Positions 37,563 through 45,407 of a DNA stretch of 64,000 nt are shown in pieces (positions within the stretch are counted from its first letter, which is position 1; the number at the start of each line of letters is the position of its first letter). The notes beneath the pieces were generated by a model that made no database searches, was not told where the DNA came from, and was given only the letters and a program-made list of their open reading frames with translations. The stretch comes from Parabacteroides sp. AM08-6 (GTDB lineage: Bacteria; Bacteroidota; Bacteroidia; Bacteroidales; Tannerellaceae). The stretch spans positions 31,047 to 95,046 of the forward strand of contig NZ_QRMP01000008.1 of assembly GCF_003473295.1 (NCBI RefSeq), given 5' to 3'. The position numbers and the translations under genes are program-made.

Positions 37563-38270
37563 TTATTTCTTCAAATGCCAATAAAAGATTAAACCAACTT
37601 GTGTACGATACCCGCTCCAATCGGCGTCAAACACAGCCGGAGCACCCGAGTCGGAAGCATGTAACCCTTTGAAAGGGTCCCATTCATATCCAACGCTTAC
37701 ATTCAACGCCGCATAGCGGCAAAGGCCGATTTTGACACCGAAAGCCGGTTCCACGAAAAAGTTGGTTCCGGACAATTTCCGCTCGTTTATAAAAGTTTGA
37801 TCCGGCAATAAATCAAAAAACATATCTTCACTCAGCTTCACCTTATTCAATACAGCTCCTGCTGACAGCTGCAAATAAGGTTGGAAAGTCAGAAACCCAA
37901 GCGGTTCATTCGCTAAACGAAACCGGTAAAAAGCACCCAACTTGTAGCCTTTATCCCGCATCTCGAAATAATAATGCCCGGAATAATCGGTCAGTCCTCT
38001 CTTTCCCGCCGTATTCATATAATTAAACAGAACACCGAAATGATGGTTTCCCCACTCCATCCCGACCCGGGTATCCTGTGTCAAGTAACCAGGGAAATTA
38101 TCAACAATCTCTGCCCCGTCAAAAGGGATTTCCGCATCTTTCAAATAATCTTTCATCTCCGACATCCGGTAATCGCCATAGCCAAAGTTATATTCGAGCG
38201 TCAAAGATTGAGCATGGCCCGACAGACCAAAAGTCAGCAATACATATAGAGTTAATAATATTCGTTTCAT
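37563..38270 (-). CDS. Outer membrane beta-barrel protein
   Basis: A 235-residue protein with a clear signal peptide (MKRILLTLYVLLTFGLSGHAQ) and alternating beta-strand pattern to the C-terminus (SGYRTQVGLIFYWHLKK). It resembles the 8- to 10-stranded OmpW/porin-like barrels common in Bacteroidetes. The function is unknown. It overlaps the lipoprotein gene before it by 4 bp and is followed 2 bp later by the dehydrogenase, so the three are translationally coupled. Confidence 0.75.
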   Translation of the reverse strand: MKRILLTLYVLLTFGLSGHAQSLTLEYNFGYGDYRMSEMKDYLKDAEIPFDGAEIVDNFPGYLTQDTRVGMEWGNHHFGVLFNYMNTAGKRGLTDYSGHYYFEMRDKGYKLGAFYRFRLANEPLGFLTFQPYLQLSAGAVLNKVKLSEDMFFDLLPDQTFINERKLSGTNFFVEPAFGVKIGLCRYAALNVSVGYEWDPFKGLHASDSGAPAVFDADWSGYRTQVGLIFYWHLKK

Positions 38271-40087
38271 TTCTGTATATAATTATCAAGATTTAAAGCA
38301 TAACCGTTTCCAGCACATAAGGTATTCCCATATAACCAAAGATAAGAGGTATCCACATTTCCGGATAATAACTCATCTCCGCTTTGTGGGTTTAGAATGA
38401 CAAAACGTTCCCTGTTGGCAAGCAATAAATAACCGGTTTTAGGGTCAACATTCCGTACTTCCAATTCCGGATAACTGAATGTCCGTAGTGTAGAGAAACT
38501 ATTGGAACAGTCATACATCGTCACTTTATTGCCATCGGAAACAAACAGCCGCTCAGAATGCAGCAAATCCAGACACCAAGAGGTGAAAGGCGCAGACAAT
38601 TTACCGATAGGATGACATTGATAATTGTCAAATCCGGCCACACTCAATTCTCCCTTATATTCATAATACATATACTTGGCATCAGGTGTCACATACGTTT
38701 CCGTCACACTTCCAAGTCCTTCCGGCAAAGCGAACCGACGTTCTTCCTTTGCCGTAGGCACATCATACACAATCCCTGTCAATTTTGTATCTTCATTTAA
38801 GAATGTAATCAGTTTTCCGTCTTTAGTCAGAGCCATCCGCCCGGTAAAACTAACCGGGTGCTCCACTGACAAAAGAGTAGCCTGCTTCATGCTGCTATTT
38901 TCAAATATTTCGATACCCCAAACATGGAGGGCCGCCATTCGTGTATCGTAAACAGAGAAAGCATATGCTTCTACATTGGGTTGTTGAGTACTATTAAATT
39001 GCGCAACCTGGCTACAATCGGGCAAACGCCAACTGGTGACTTCATTGTACGAACTTACATACAACCTGTCCTCTTGTAAATTATAGCCATAACGAGGCCA
39101 GTTCCCATTAGGAGTAACAGGTACACCCAGCTCCAAACCTCTCTCCACGACATAAGTATAATCCATCCAACGGTCGGCCACATCAAATGCTTTAAACCGC
39201 AATTCAATCCATTGAGACACATCACTGAAACCGGCGATGGGGATATCCACAGAACTGCCATTCGGAACGTTATCTGCGATTAATTTATCTTTATAATAAA
39301 CGCTTGCTACCGAACGATAAGGATTATTCCAAGATAAACGAACCTTATCCAAAGCCAAATGTTCTATTTTCACTTGCGGATCTACCGCTTTCAATTCAGT
39401 CTTCCCCAATGAATAGGGACGGATACTTTCGTCTTTGAAATAAATAAAGACTTCGTACGTACAAGCTTCACCCACGTAACCTCTGTCCACAAAAGTATGG
39501 CTATCGAAACTGCCAATTTTCCTTTCATAGGAATAATGGGGTTTGGAATAGACAATCCGATAATGGTCAAATTGAGCACGCAGGTCTTCTTCTGTCTCCC
39601 ACGAAAGTTCTATATACCCTTCTTCATTCACCCGGTAAGCCAGAGGGATATCCCCTGTTTCCCGAACAAAAACTTTCACGGGCCACGTTTTCTCCCCGAT
39701 AAAAGCTTCTCCATTTGCTTGGTCGAGAAGGCTGCCGCTATTCGTTTTCAGATAAATCCGGCAACTCAGTTCGTGCATTCCGTTGGAAAGATGGTCTGTA
39801 TTTACATAAAAGTCACCTGATGCCCCTTCCATTTCCCATTTCTGGTCATCTATTTCAAACTCACACTTCAAAAACCGATAACCGGGAACCCGTATACTGT
39901 AAGCAATGGAAGTAGAGCCTTCTATATAAATTTGCTCCCCTACCGGTACGCCCCAAAGCTCTATTTCAGCATGTACATCATCTGCCGACGGTACTTCCAG
40001 TTCTACTAAATTCTCTCCTGTTTCATATTCGCAGCCCGCTAACAAAATAAACAGACTCAAAAACAGATAAACAACTCTCCTCTTCAT
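38267..40087 (-). CDS. Large lipoprotein with Fn3-like and propeller-like regions
   Basis: A 606-residue lipoprotein: the signal ends in the lipobox LLAGC with C19 as lipid site. Residues about 30-150 look like an Ig-like beta domain, about 150-320 contain two fibronectin-III-like repeats (LAYRVNEEGYIELSWETEED, then KIEHLALDKVRLSWNNPYRS), and about 330-606 consists of short repeating strands with LYVSSYNEV, MALTKDGKLITF and LFVSDGNKVTMYD, resembling a beta-propeller. I do not recognise the family. It sits 21 bp behind radA and is coupled to a beta-barrel gene, suggesting an exposed outer membrane pair (inference). Confidence 0.75.
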   Translation of the reverse strand: MKRRVVYLFLSLFILLAGCEYETGENLVELEVPSADDVHAEIELWGVPVGEQIYIEGSTSIAYSIRVPGYRFLKCEFEIDDQKWEMEGASGDFYVNTDHLSNGMHELSCRIYLKTNSGSLLDQANGEAFIGEKTWPVKVFVRETGDIPLAYRVNEEGYIELSWETEEDLRAQFDHYRIVYSKPHYSYERKIGSFDSHTFVDRGYVGEACTYEVFIYFKDESIRPYSLGKTELKAVDPQVKIEHLALDKVRLSWNNPYRSVASVYYKDKLIADNVPNGSSVDIPIAGFSDVSQWIELRFKAFDVADRWMDYTYVVERGLELGVPVTPNGNWPRYGYNLQEDRLYVSSYNEVTSWRLPDCSQVAQFNSTQQPNVEAYAFSVYDTRMAALHVWGIEIFENSSMKQATLLSVEHPVSFTGRMALTKDGKLITFLNEDTKLTGIVYDVPTAKEERRFALPEGLGSVTETYVTPDAKYMYYEYKGELSVAGFDNYQCHPIGKLSAPFTSWCLDLLHSERLFVSDGNKVTMYDCSNSFSTLRTFSYPELEVRNVDPKTGYLLLANRERFVILNPQSGDELLSGNVDTSYLWLYGNTLCAGNGYALNLDNYIQK

Positions 40088-40108
40088 CTTCTCTCTTTTA
40101 TTCTTTAA

Positions 40109-41479
40109 TTATCCGAACAACTGCCGGAAAGCTTCTTCTACTTTTTTTACCTGAACGATTTGTATCTGACACTTAGACGTATCAAATCCTTTCAAATTAT
40201 TGTGCGGGATAATGATACGGGAAAAGCCTAATTTTTCCGCTTCCAGGATACGTTGTTCGATACGATTAACCGGACGGATTTCTCCCGATAGTCCGACTTC
40301 ACCGCACATACAGATGCCCGGCTCGATACTGATGTCCAAACTCGATGAAAGTACCGCACTAATAACAGCCAAATCGATAGCCGGGTCGTTCACTTTCAGT
40401 CCACCGGCAATATTGAGAAACACATCCTTTTGTATCAATTTAAACCCTGCCCGCTTTTCCAAAACAGCCAGCAGCATATTCATACGCCGAAGGTCAAATC
40501 CGGTAGCACTCCGCTGCGGAGTTCCATAAACAGCAGAACTTACCAATGCTTGCGTTTCAATCAGAAAAGGCCGAATTCCTTCGATAGCAGCCGCAATGGC
40601 AACTCCACTTAAACCTTCATGATTTTGCGTCAGCAATAACTCCGAAGGATTGCTGACTTCACGCAATCCATCCTGACGCATTTCATAAATACCCAGCTCG
40701 GCTGTACTGCCAAAACGATTCTTAATACTGCGCAAAATACGATACATATAATGTTGGTCGCCTTCAAACTGAAGCACCGTATCGACAATATGTTCCAAAA
40801 CTTTCGGTCCGGCAATACTACCTTCTTTATTAATATGACCTATCAACAGGACAGGGACACCGCTTTCCTTGGCATATTTAAGGATAGCAGCACTACATTC
40901 GCGTACTTGCGAAATGCTGCCGGGAGAAGATTCTACCAGTTCCGTATAGATAGTTTGTATGGAATCGATTATCAACAAGTCCGGTTTGACATTTTCCGCT
41001 TGTACAAAGATGTGTTCAAGATTGGTTTCACTGAGGATAAAACAGTCTGGATTTTGATACTTCAAACGGTCGGCACGAAGTTTAAGCTGACGGCTACTTT
41101 CCTCTCCGGAAACATATAAGGTCTTTAATCCGTTCAGCCCCAGAATGGTTTGTAGTACTAATGTAGACTTCCCGATACCCGGTTCTCCTCCTATCAGGAC
41201 CAGCGAACCTTTTACCAATCCTCCTCCCAATACACGATTCAATTCATTGTCATGCAAATCGATACGCTCTTCTTCTTCAGAAGTTATATCACGGAGCAGT
41301 ACAGGACGTACCTTACCGCTTTCCATAATACCGGGAACTACCCGTTTCGAAGCCGGTTCTTTTGTCACGACCTCTTCCACATAAGTATTCCATTCACCAC
41401 AATTAGGACATTTACCTATCCATTTCGGAGAGTCGGCCCCACAATTGGAACAGACATATACTGTTTTCGTCTTAGCCAT
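40109..41479 (-). CDS. radA: DNA repair protein RadA
   Basis: A 456-residue RadA/Sms of normal length. A C4 zinc finger (C10, C13, C24, C27) precedes the RecA-like ATPase with Walker A GGEPGIGKST (about 97-106), the KNRFG motif (KNRFGSTAELG) unique to RadA, and a Lon-protease-like C-terminal domain (VNDPAIDLAVISAVLSS). It drives branch migration in recombination. It is first in a leftward operon whose other members are an envelope lipoprotein, a barrel and a flavoprotein. Confidence 0.95.
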   Translation of the reverse strand: MAKTKTVYVCSNCGADSPKWIGKCPNCGEWNTYVEEVVTKEPASKRVVPGIMESGKVRPVLLRDITSEEEERIDLHDNELNRVLGGGLVKGSLVLIGGEPGIGKSTLVLQTILGLNGLKTLYVSGEESSRQLKLRADRLKYQNPDCFILSETNLEHIFVQAENVKPDLLIIDSIQTIYTELVESSPGSISQVRECSAAILKYAKESGVPVLLIGHINKEGSIAGPKVLEHIVDTVLQFEGDQHYMYRILRSIKNRFGSTAELGIYEMRQDGLREVSNPSELLLTQNHEGLSGVAIAAAIEGIRPFLIETQALVSSAVYGTPQRSATGFDLRRMNMLLAVLEKRAGFKLIQKDVFLNIAGGLKVNDPAIDLAVISAVLSSSLDISIEPGICMCGEVGLSGEIRPVNRIEQRILEAEKLGFSRIIIPHNNLKGFDTSKCQIQIVQVKKVEEAFRQLFG

Positions 41480-41498
41480 ACACCTCGATTGTTTGTCG

Positions 41499-41506
41499 CA
41501 AAGATA
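41499..41506 (-). promoter_or_regulatory. -7 box of the radA operon
   Basis: TATCTTTG on the minus strand matches TAnnTTTG, 19 nt before the radA ATG, giving a predicted leader of roughly 13 nt. The -33 region is weak. Confidence 0.5.
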
Positions 41507-41534
41507 CGGAAAGTTAATAATATAGAAACAGACA

Positions 41535-42347
41535 CTATATTCTTTTATGCTTCCAGAAAAAATAAAACAGAGCTTTCATATGTACCCAACTCATGCGGGA
41601 GAATAAACGCTTACTCGTTATCTGCTGATACTCATGTATAAAAGACACAGAAGGAAGATAACAAACTTTCCACCCTAAAATTCCTGCCCGCAAACAAAAA
41701 TCGGCATCTTCCGGGCCGTAAAAAATATGTTCGTCCAACAGTCCGACTTGTTCAATCGCCTTTTTTCGTATAAACTGGCAGGCACCGATGATATATTCCA
41801 CTTCAAAAGCATCGGATAGCTTCATCTGCCGATGATAAAACTGAGACTCATTCAGACGCTCTATCCGACTTTTCATCCAATCTGCCCCTTTACATTTCTT
41901 TAATAAGGAACTGAGTACATTATACATTTTGAAACGGAAGGAAGGATAACGACGGCAACTATCCTGAACCTGACCTGCCGAATTTACTAATTTACAACCG
42001 CAAAGCCCGCAATCATCATGTGTATCCATATATTCCGTCATCGCCTCCCGGGCCTCTCTATTCACCACTGTATCGATATCCAACAACCAGACAAATCGTC
42101 CTTTTGCTTGTCGCAATCCGATGTTACGGGCTTTTGCCACACCCAGATTTCTCGTTTGCGGGAAAAAAGAGACATCCGGCCTGTTTATATAAGGCAACAG
42201 AAGTTCGCGTGTGGTATCCGTCGAATTGTTATCAATCAGGATAAACTCCCGTTTCATTCCTTCAGTAGCCCTCCATACGGAATCCAGGCAATCTTTCACA
42301 AACCGGTCGGAATTCCAAGTGATAAGAATAATGCTAAGTTCCATCAT
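41535..42347 (-). CDS. Family 2 glycosyltransferase
   Basis: A 270-residue GT2 enzyme, rhamnosyltransferase-like. Motifs: MMELSIILITWNSDRFVKDCL, LIDNNSTDTT, the metal-binding WLLDIDTVV near residue 93, and FYGPEDADFCLRAGILGW near residue 205. No membrane segment is evident apart from a hydrophobic C-terminal stretch. It is the last of four leftward genes and starts 1 bp from the radical SAM gene, so the two are translationally linked. The product is presumably a surface glycan or glycolipid; the acceptor is unknown. Confidence 0.9.
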   Translation of the reverse strand: MMELSIILITWNSDRFVKDCLDSVWRATEGMKREFILIDNNSTDTTRELLLPYINRPDVSFFPQTRNLGVAKARNIGLRQAKGRFVWLLDIDTVVNREAREAMTEYMDTHDDCGLCGCKLVNSAGQVQDSCRRYPSFRFKMYNVLSSLLKKCKGADWMKSRIERLNESQFYHRQMKLSDAFEVEYIIGACQFIRKKAIEQVGLLDEHIFYGPEDADFCLRAGILGWKVCYLPSVSFIHEYQQITSKRLFSRMSWVHMKALFYFFWKHKRI

Positions 42348-42348
42348 C

Positions 42349-43794
42349 TTACCCGAATAACTTTATCTTCAATGCAGCCAACGCAATGCGAAAATCATGA
42401 AAAGAAGAGAATTTCCGCATATTCCGCCAAACAAAGGACGGGGAAAGGAAAAAACGCAGATTATTGCGAAACAGCAATCTTTCCATTTGTTCAGAAGTTA
42501 GATTCGGATAACTCAAAATAGAATTACGTTGTACATCCGTAGGCGTATATTCTCCCCCTTTTATCCAGCCATTCTCCTTAGCCAATTCGTAAAATTCCGT
42601 AGCAGGAAAAGGAGACACAATATTAAACATCACCTGGTCCACTTTCAATTGTTTTGCTTTACGCAATGTATCCCGGATGGTTTCTTCCGTCTCTATCGGA
42701 CTGGTACCAATCAGTATATTCAGTTTGACAGGCACCTTGTACTTCTTCAATAAACGAATGGCGGAATAAATCTGTGCTTCCGTAATTCCTTTCTTTATAT
42801 AACGCAGGATATCATCATTAAATGATTCAACTCCTAAGTCGACATACCGGCAGTCATACTCACTTAGCATGGCGGCAATCTCTTCGTTAATAGCATCGAC
42901 ACGTGCCTGACATCCCCAGACAAGCTGATGTTTCTTCAATGCCTCACCTATCACTTTCAGGCGTTTGGACGTAACGATAAAGTTATCATCCATAAATCCG
43001 ATAGCCCGAAATCCCTGTGCCGCCAGTTCTTCTATTTCGGCAACAACATTTTCCGGTGAACGGAAACCGATAGGTGGTTTCTTCCCCTCATGTTCCTTTT
43101 TATATTCTATCTCTCTGGCAAAAGTAAGCGAACTGGGCACGCAATAAATACAATGAAACGGACAGTTGCGTGATGTTACCACCGACATGTAGGGAGAGAC
43201 TTTCAATTTCGGATTGGAGAAAACATAATTCTGAATAAAATGAATAGCTGGAAAAGGTAACTCATCCAAATTTTTAATAAGCGGACGAGCAGGGTTATTA
43301 ATTACTTTTCCCGATACCGAATCGAGATAAGAAATACCTTTTATATTCCTCCAATCGCTACCTGTAGCCAAGAGAGTAATTAACTCGTCGACAGTCTCCT
43401 CCGGCTCTCCACGAACCACAATCGAAGCCGTATTCTCCAACAACAAGGAAGTAAAATAAGTTCCTCCCGGACCTAAAAATACAGAAACAGCTTCTGGCCG
43501 TTGCTTATAAATAAACGCTTGAAGCTCTTTGTCGGTCGGGATAGAAAGATTGACAGTCCAAAAGAAATAGCAATCACTATTATCTTCCCGAAGAAAGTCA
43601 AAACAATCTTCTTTCGTTCCTCCAGCCAATACAAAGTTCTTATATTGTACATTCCATCCCTTCTTTTCCAGTACAGCCGCTACAGTAAGTTCATAAATAT
43701 TCGGCATATCGTAAACTACGCGCGTACACCCGGCAGTACGTTCCGCCGGTTTGTAACCATCTAACGAAGGAGGAGTAATAAATGTTATTTTCAT
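42349..43794 (-). CDS. B12-binding-domain radical SAM protein
   Basis: A 481-residue protein. The N-terminal 140 residues form a cobalamin-binding-like Rossmann domain (KITFITPPSLDGY, FLGPGG, VVRGEPEETV) and the middle contains the radical SAM cluster motif CPFHCIYC with C211, C215 and C218, then a TIM-barrel with GFMDDNF and GVESFNDD. The cobalamin His of DxHxxG is not visible, as in many BchE/HpnP relatives. Such proteins methylate or rearrange unreactive carbons. Start is ATG 43794; an in-frame TTG lies at 43830. Its tight pairing with a glycosyltransferase hints at a modified sugar or lipid. Confidence 0.9.
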   Translation of the reverse strand: MKITFITPPSLDGYKPAERTAGCTRVVYDMPNIYELTVAAVLEKKGWNVQYKNFVLAGGTKEDCFDFLREDNSDCYFFWTVNLSIPTDKELQAFIYKQRPEAVSVFLGPGGTYFTSLLLENTASIVVRGEPEETVDELITLLATGSDWRNIKGISYLDSVSGKVINNPARPLIKNLDELPFPAIHFIQNYVFSNPKLKVSPYMSVVTSRNCPFHCIYCVPSSLTFAREIEYKKEHEGKKPPIGFRSPENVVAEIEELAAQGFRAIGFMDDNFIVTSKRLKVIGEALKKHQLVWGCQARVDAINEEIAAMLSEYDCRYVDLGVESFNDDILRYIKKGITEAQIYSAIRLLKKYKVPVKLNILIGTSPIETEETIRDTLRKAKQLKVDQVMFNIVSPFPATEFYELAKENGWIKGGEYTPTDVQRNSILSYPNLTSEQMERLLFRNNLRFFLSPSFVWRNMRKFSSFHDFRIALAALKIKLFG

Positions 43795-43833
43795 ATTTGC
43801 CACATACCAGATTAGTTGTTTATTCCCCAAAAG

Positions 43834-44787
43834 TTAGCTGAATAAATCAAGAGTCAATTGCTTCTTCTCTGCCTCCAGCTTACGAAGGTGGCGTTTACCT
43901 TGGGGAGTAATGATTTCCAGCTTATCGAAACGGGTACGAATAACGGTACGTACCGTATAACTTATATTAACGGTTTCGCCCAACTCACTCAACTTACGTT
44001 CTATTTCCAGCACGCAATCGATACACATACCGCTTACAAATGAAATCTTTTCATCAAACATCTGTTTCTTGAAATCTTCATCACACATATAGAAATCAAT
44101 GGTTTCACCCCCTTTATTGTAAATACCTTTCCAGCGGTAGCGACTGTCTTTCAAGACAGGTGAAATTATCTCGATAGTTGCTTTATTATCTTTCACCATC
44201 GGCAAATCGTCCGAACGGAGAATATAATAATCAAACTGTTCACGTTTTACTTCCAATGAACCGGAACGACTGCGGTTGTTTTCATTCAATTCCCGGAAAG
44301 TTATCTTTGTCACTTTCGGATACCCCCGTAAAGCCTCATAAAAGTTTGATTTATATTTACAAAAGCGAGGCATTGAGCTTAATAAATCGACTAATTCATG
44401 CGGAATAAGCGCTCCGGGAGTCTTCAACTTCAGATTACGACGAAGAATAGCCAGTTCTTTCTGCATTTTCTCTTCGTCTGCAACGGTACGGTCGGCAATA
44501 GGTTGTCCGCCAACCGATAAGGAAGGACGAGTAAATATCTGCATGAATAAATTCAACACAATTGAGATGGAACGGGAACTTTCACCGGCAACCGACCGTA
44601 TATCCCGGAATCCCTCTTGGGCGCAAGGTTCATCGTAAATCGTCATTTTTACGTCCAACATATCAGCCAATACCCGTAATGCAGTAAGGACTTCCTTCTC
44701 ACAGCGATGTCGAATCAGAGCATCCATATAGTTGGATTTATCGTTGAAGTAGTATCGTAGTTCAAGTTTGTTATCAAACTTTATCAT
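43834..44787 (-). CDS. Conserved-looking protein of unknown function
   Basis: A 317-residue soluble protein that I do not recognise. It has a helical first half with a basic segment (AILRRNLKLKTPGALIPHELVDLL) and a beta-rich second half (KREQFDYYILRSDDLP, ATIEIISPVLKDSRYRWKGIY, GETIDFYMCDEDFKKQMF), ending in a basic helix RHLRKLEAEKKQLTLDLF. Three of its cysteines are in the second half (MCDED and GMCIDCV). There is no signal peptide or membrane helix. It lies between the DUF2148 gene and the radical SAM gene on the same strand. Confidence 0.75.
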   Translation of the reverse strand: MIKFDNKLELRYYFNDKSNYMDALIRHRCEKEVLTALRVLADMLDVKMTIYDEPCAQEGFRDIRSVAGESSRSISIVLNLFMQIFTRPSLSVGGQPIADRTVADEEKMQKELAILRRNLKLKTPGALIPHELVDLLSSMPRFCKYKSNFYEALRGYPKVTKITFRELNENNRSRSGSLEVKREQFDYYILRSDDLPMVKDNKATIEIISPVLKDSRYRWKGIYNKGGETIDFYMCDEDFKKQMFDEKISFVSGMCIDCVLEIERKLSELGETVNISYTVRTVIRTRFDKLEIITPQGKRHLRKLEAEKKQLTLDLFS

Positions 44788-44836
44788 GATGATTTTTATT
44801 AAGAATTAAGTATCAAAGATTTTTACCGGCAAATAT

Positions 44837-45373
44837 TTATTTATCCGTTTTCGGTTTCCGGTCAAAGAACGGATTTTTCGACGAGGCGCTTACCGGTATA
44901 GCCATAACCGAACCGCAGCCTTCCAACCATCCCATTTTCTGGGCCGCCAAGCCGGCACTAAACATCACCCGGGTATCCAAACGCCAATCCGCAGCCGTTG
45001 CACAAGCCGAACCTATTGCTATTCCCAAATCAACAGAATTAATTGTGCAAGGGACAGCAGCCGGTTTTTCCACACAGGTTTTAAAACCGCAGTGCGCACA
45101 ATTCAAACCTTGCACCTGTTGACGAGTACCTATAATCAAAATAGCTTCCGCCTGCAATATATTATCCGCGTCACGTAAGAAAAACTTCAGACCTGTCTCT
45201 CCGGACATTTCTATCAGCTTATCCGAAAGGCGACGAATATCTCCATCCGTTACCATTGCAATCTCGATAATATCAATTCCCTTACCTTTCGGGGCGGTAC
45301 GGGCAGCAGTCATCATCTGACAGACTGCTTGTAAAACATGCTCGTGTCGTATTCCTCTTTCGTTCTGTATCAT
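44837..45373 (-). CDS. DUF2148 ferredoxin-like domain protein
   Basis: A 178-residue protein of the DUF2148 family. It has the cysteine motif LNCAHCGFKTCVEKP followed by VPCTINSVDLGIAIGSACATAADWRLDTR, and ends in SSKNPFFDR, all family hallmarks. The cysteines probably bind an iron-sulfur cluster. The function is unknown. It leads a leftward gene set with an unknown protein, a radical SAM enzyme and a glycosyltransferase, and has a -7 box just upstream. Confidence 0.9.
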   Translation of the reverse strand: MIQNERGIRHEHVLQAVCQMMTAARTAPKGKGIDIIEIAMVTDGDIRRLSDKLIEMSGETGLKFFLRDADNILQAEAILIIGTRQQVQGLNCAHCGFKTCVEKPAAVPCTINSVDLGIAIGSACATAADWRLDTRVMFSAGLAAQKMGWLEGCGSVMAIPVSASSKNPFFDRKPKTDK

Positions 45374-45394
45374 ATTCTATTGGTTTAGTAGGAA

Positions 45395-45402
45395 CAAAGA
45401 TA
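45395..45402 (-). promoter_or_regulatory. -7 box of the DUF2148 operon
   Basis: TATCTTTG on the minus strand lies 22 nt before the DUF2148 ATG and only 6 bp beyond the stop codon of the upstream KamA-like gene, so the promoter spacer and -33 region fall inside that coding sequence. Confidence 0.55.
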
Positions 45403-45407
45403 CGCTT

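Noticed and set aside
43795..43830. TTG start extending the radical SAM protein by twelve residues
   Set aside because: ATG 43794 begins the usual MKITFI core of the B12-binding domain.
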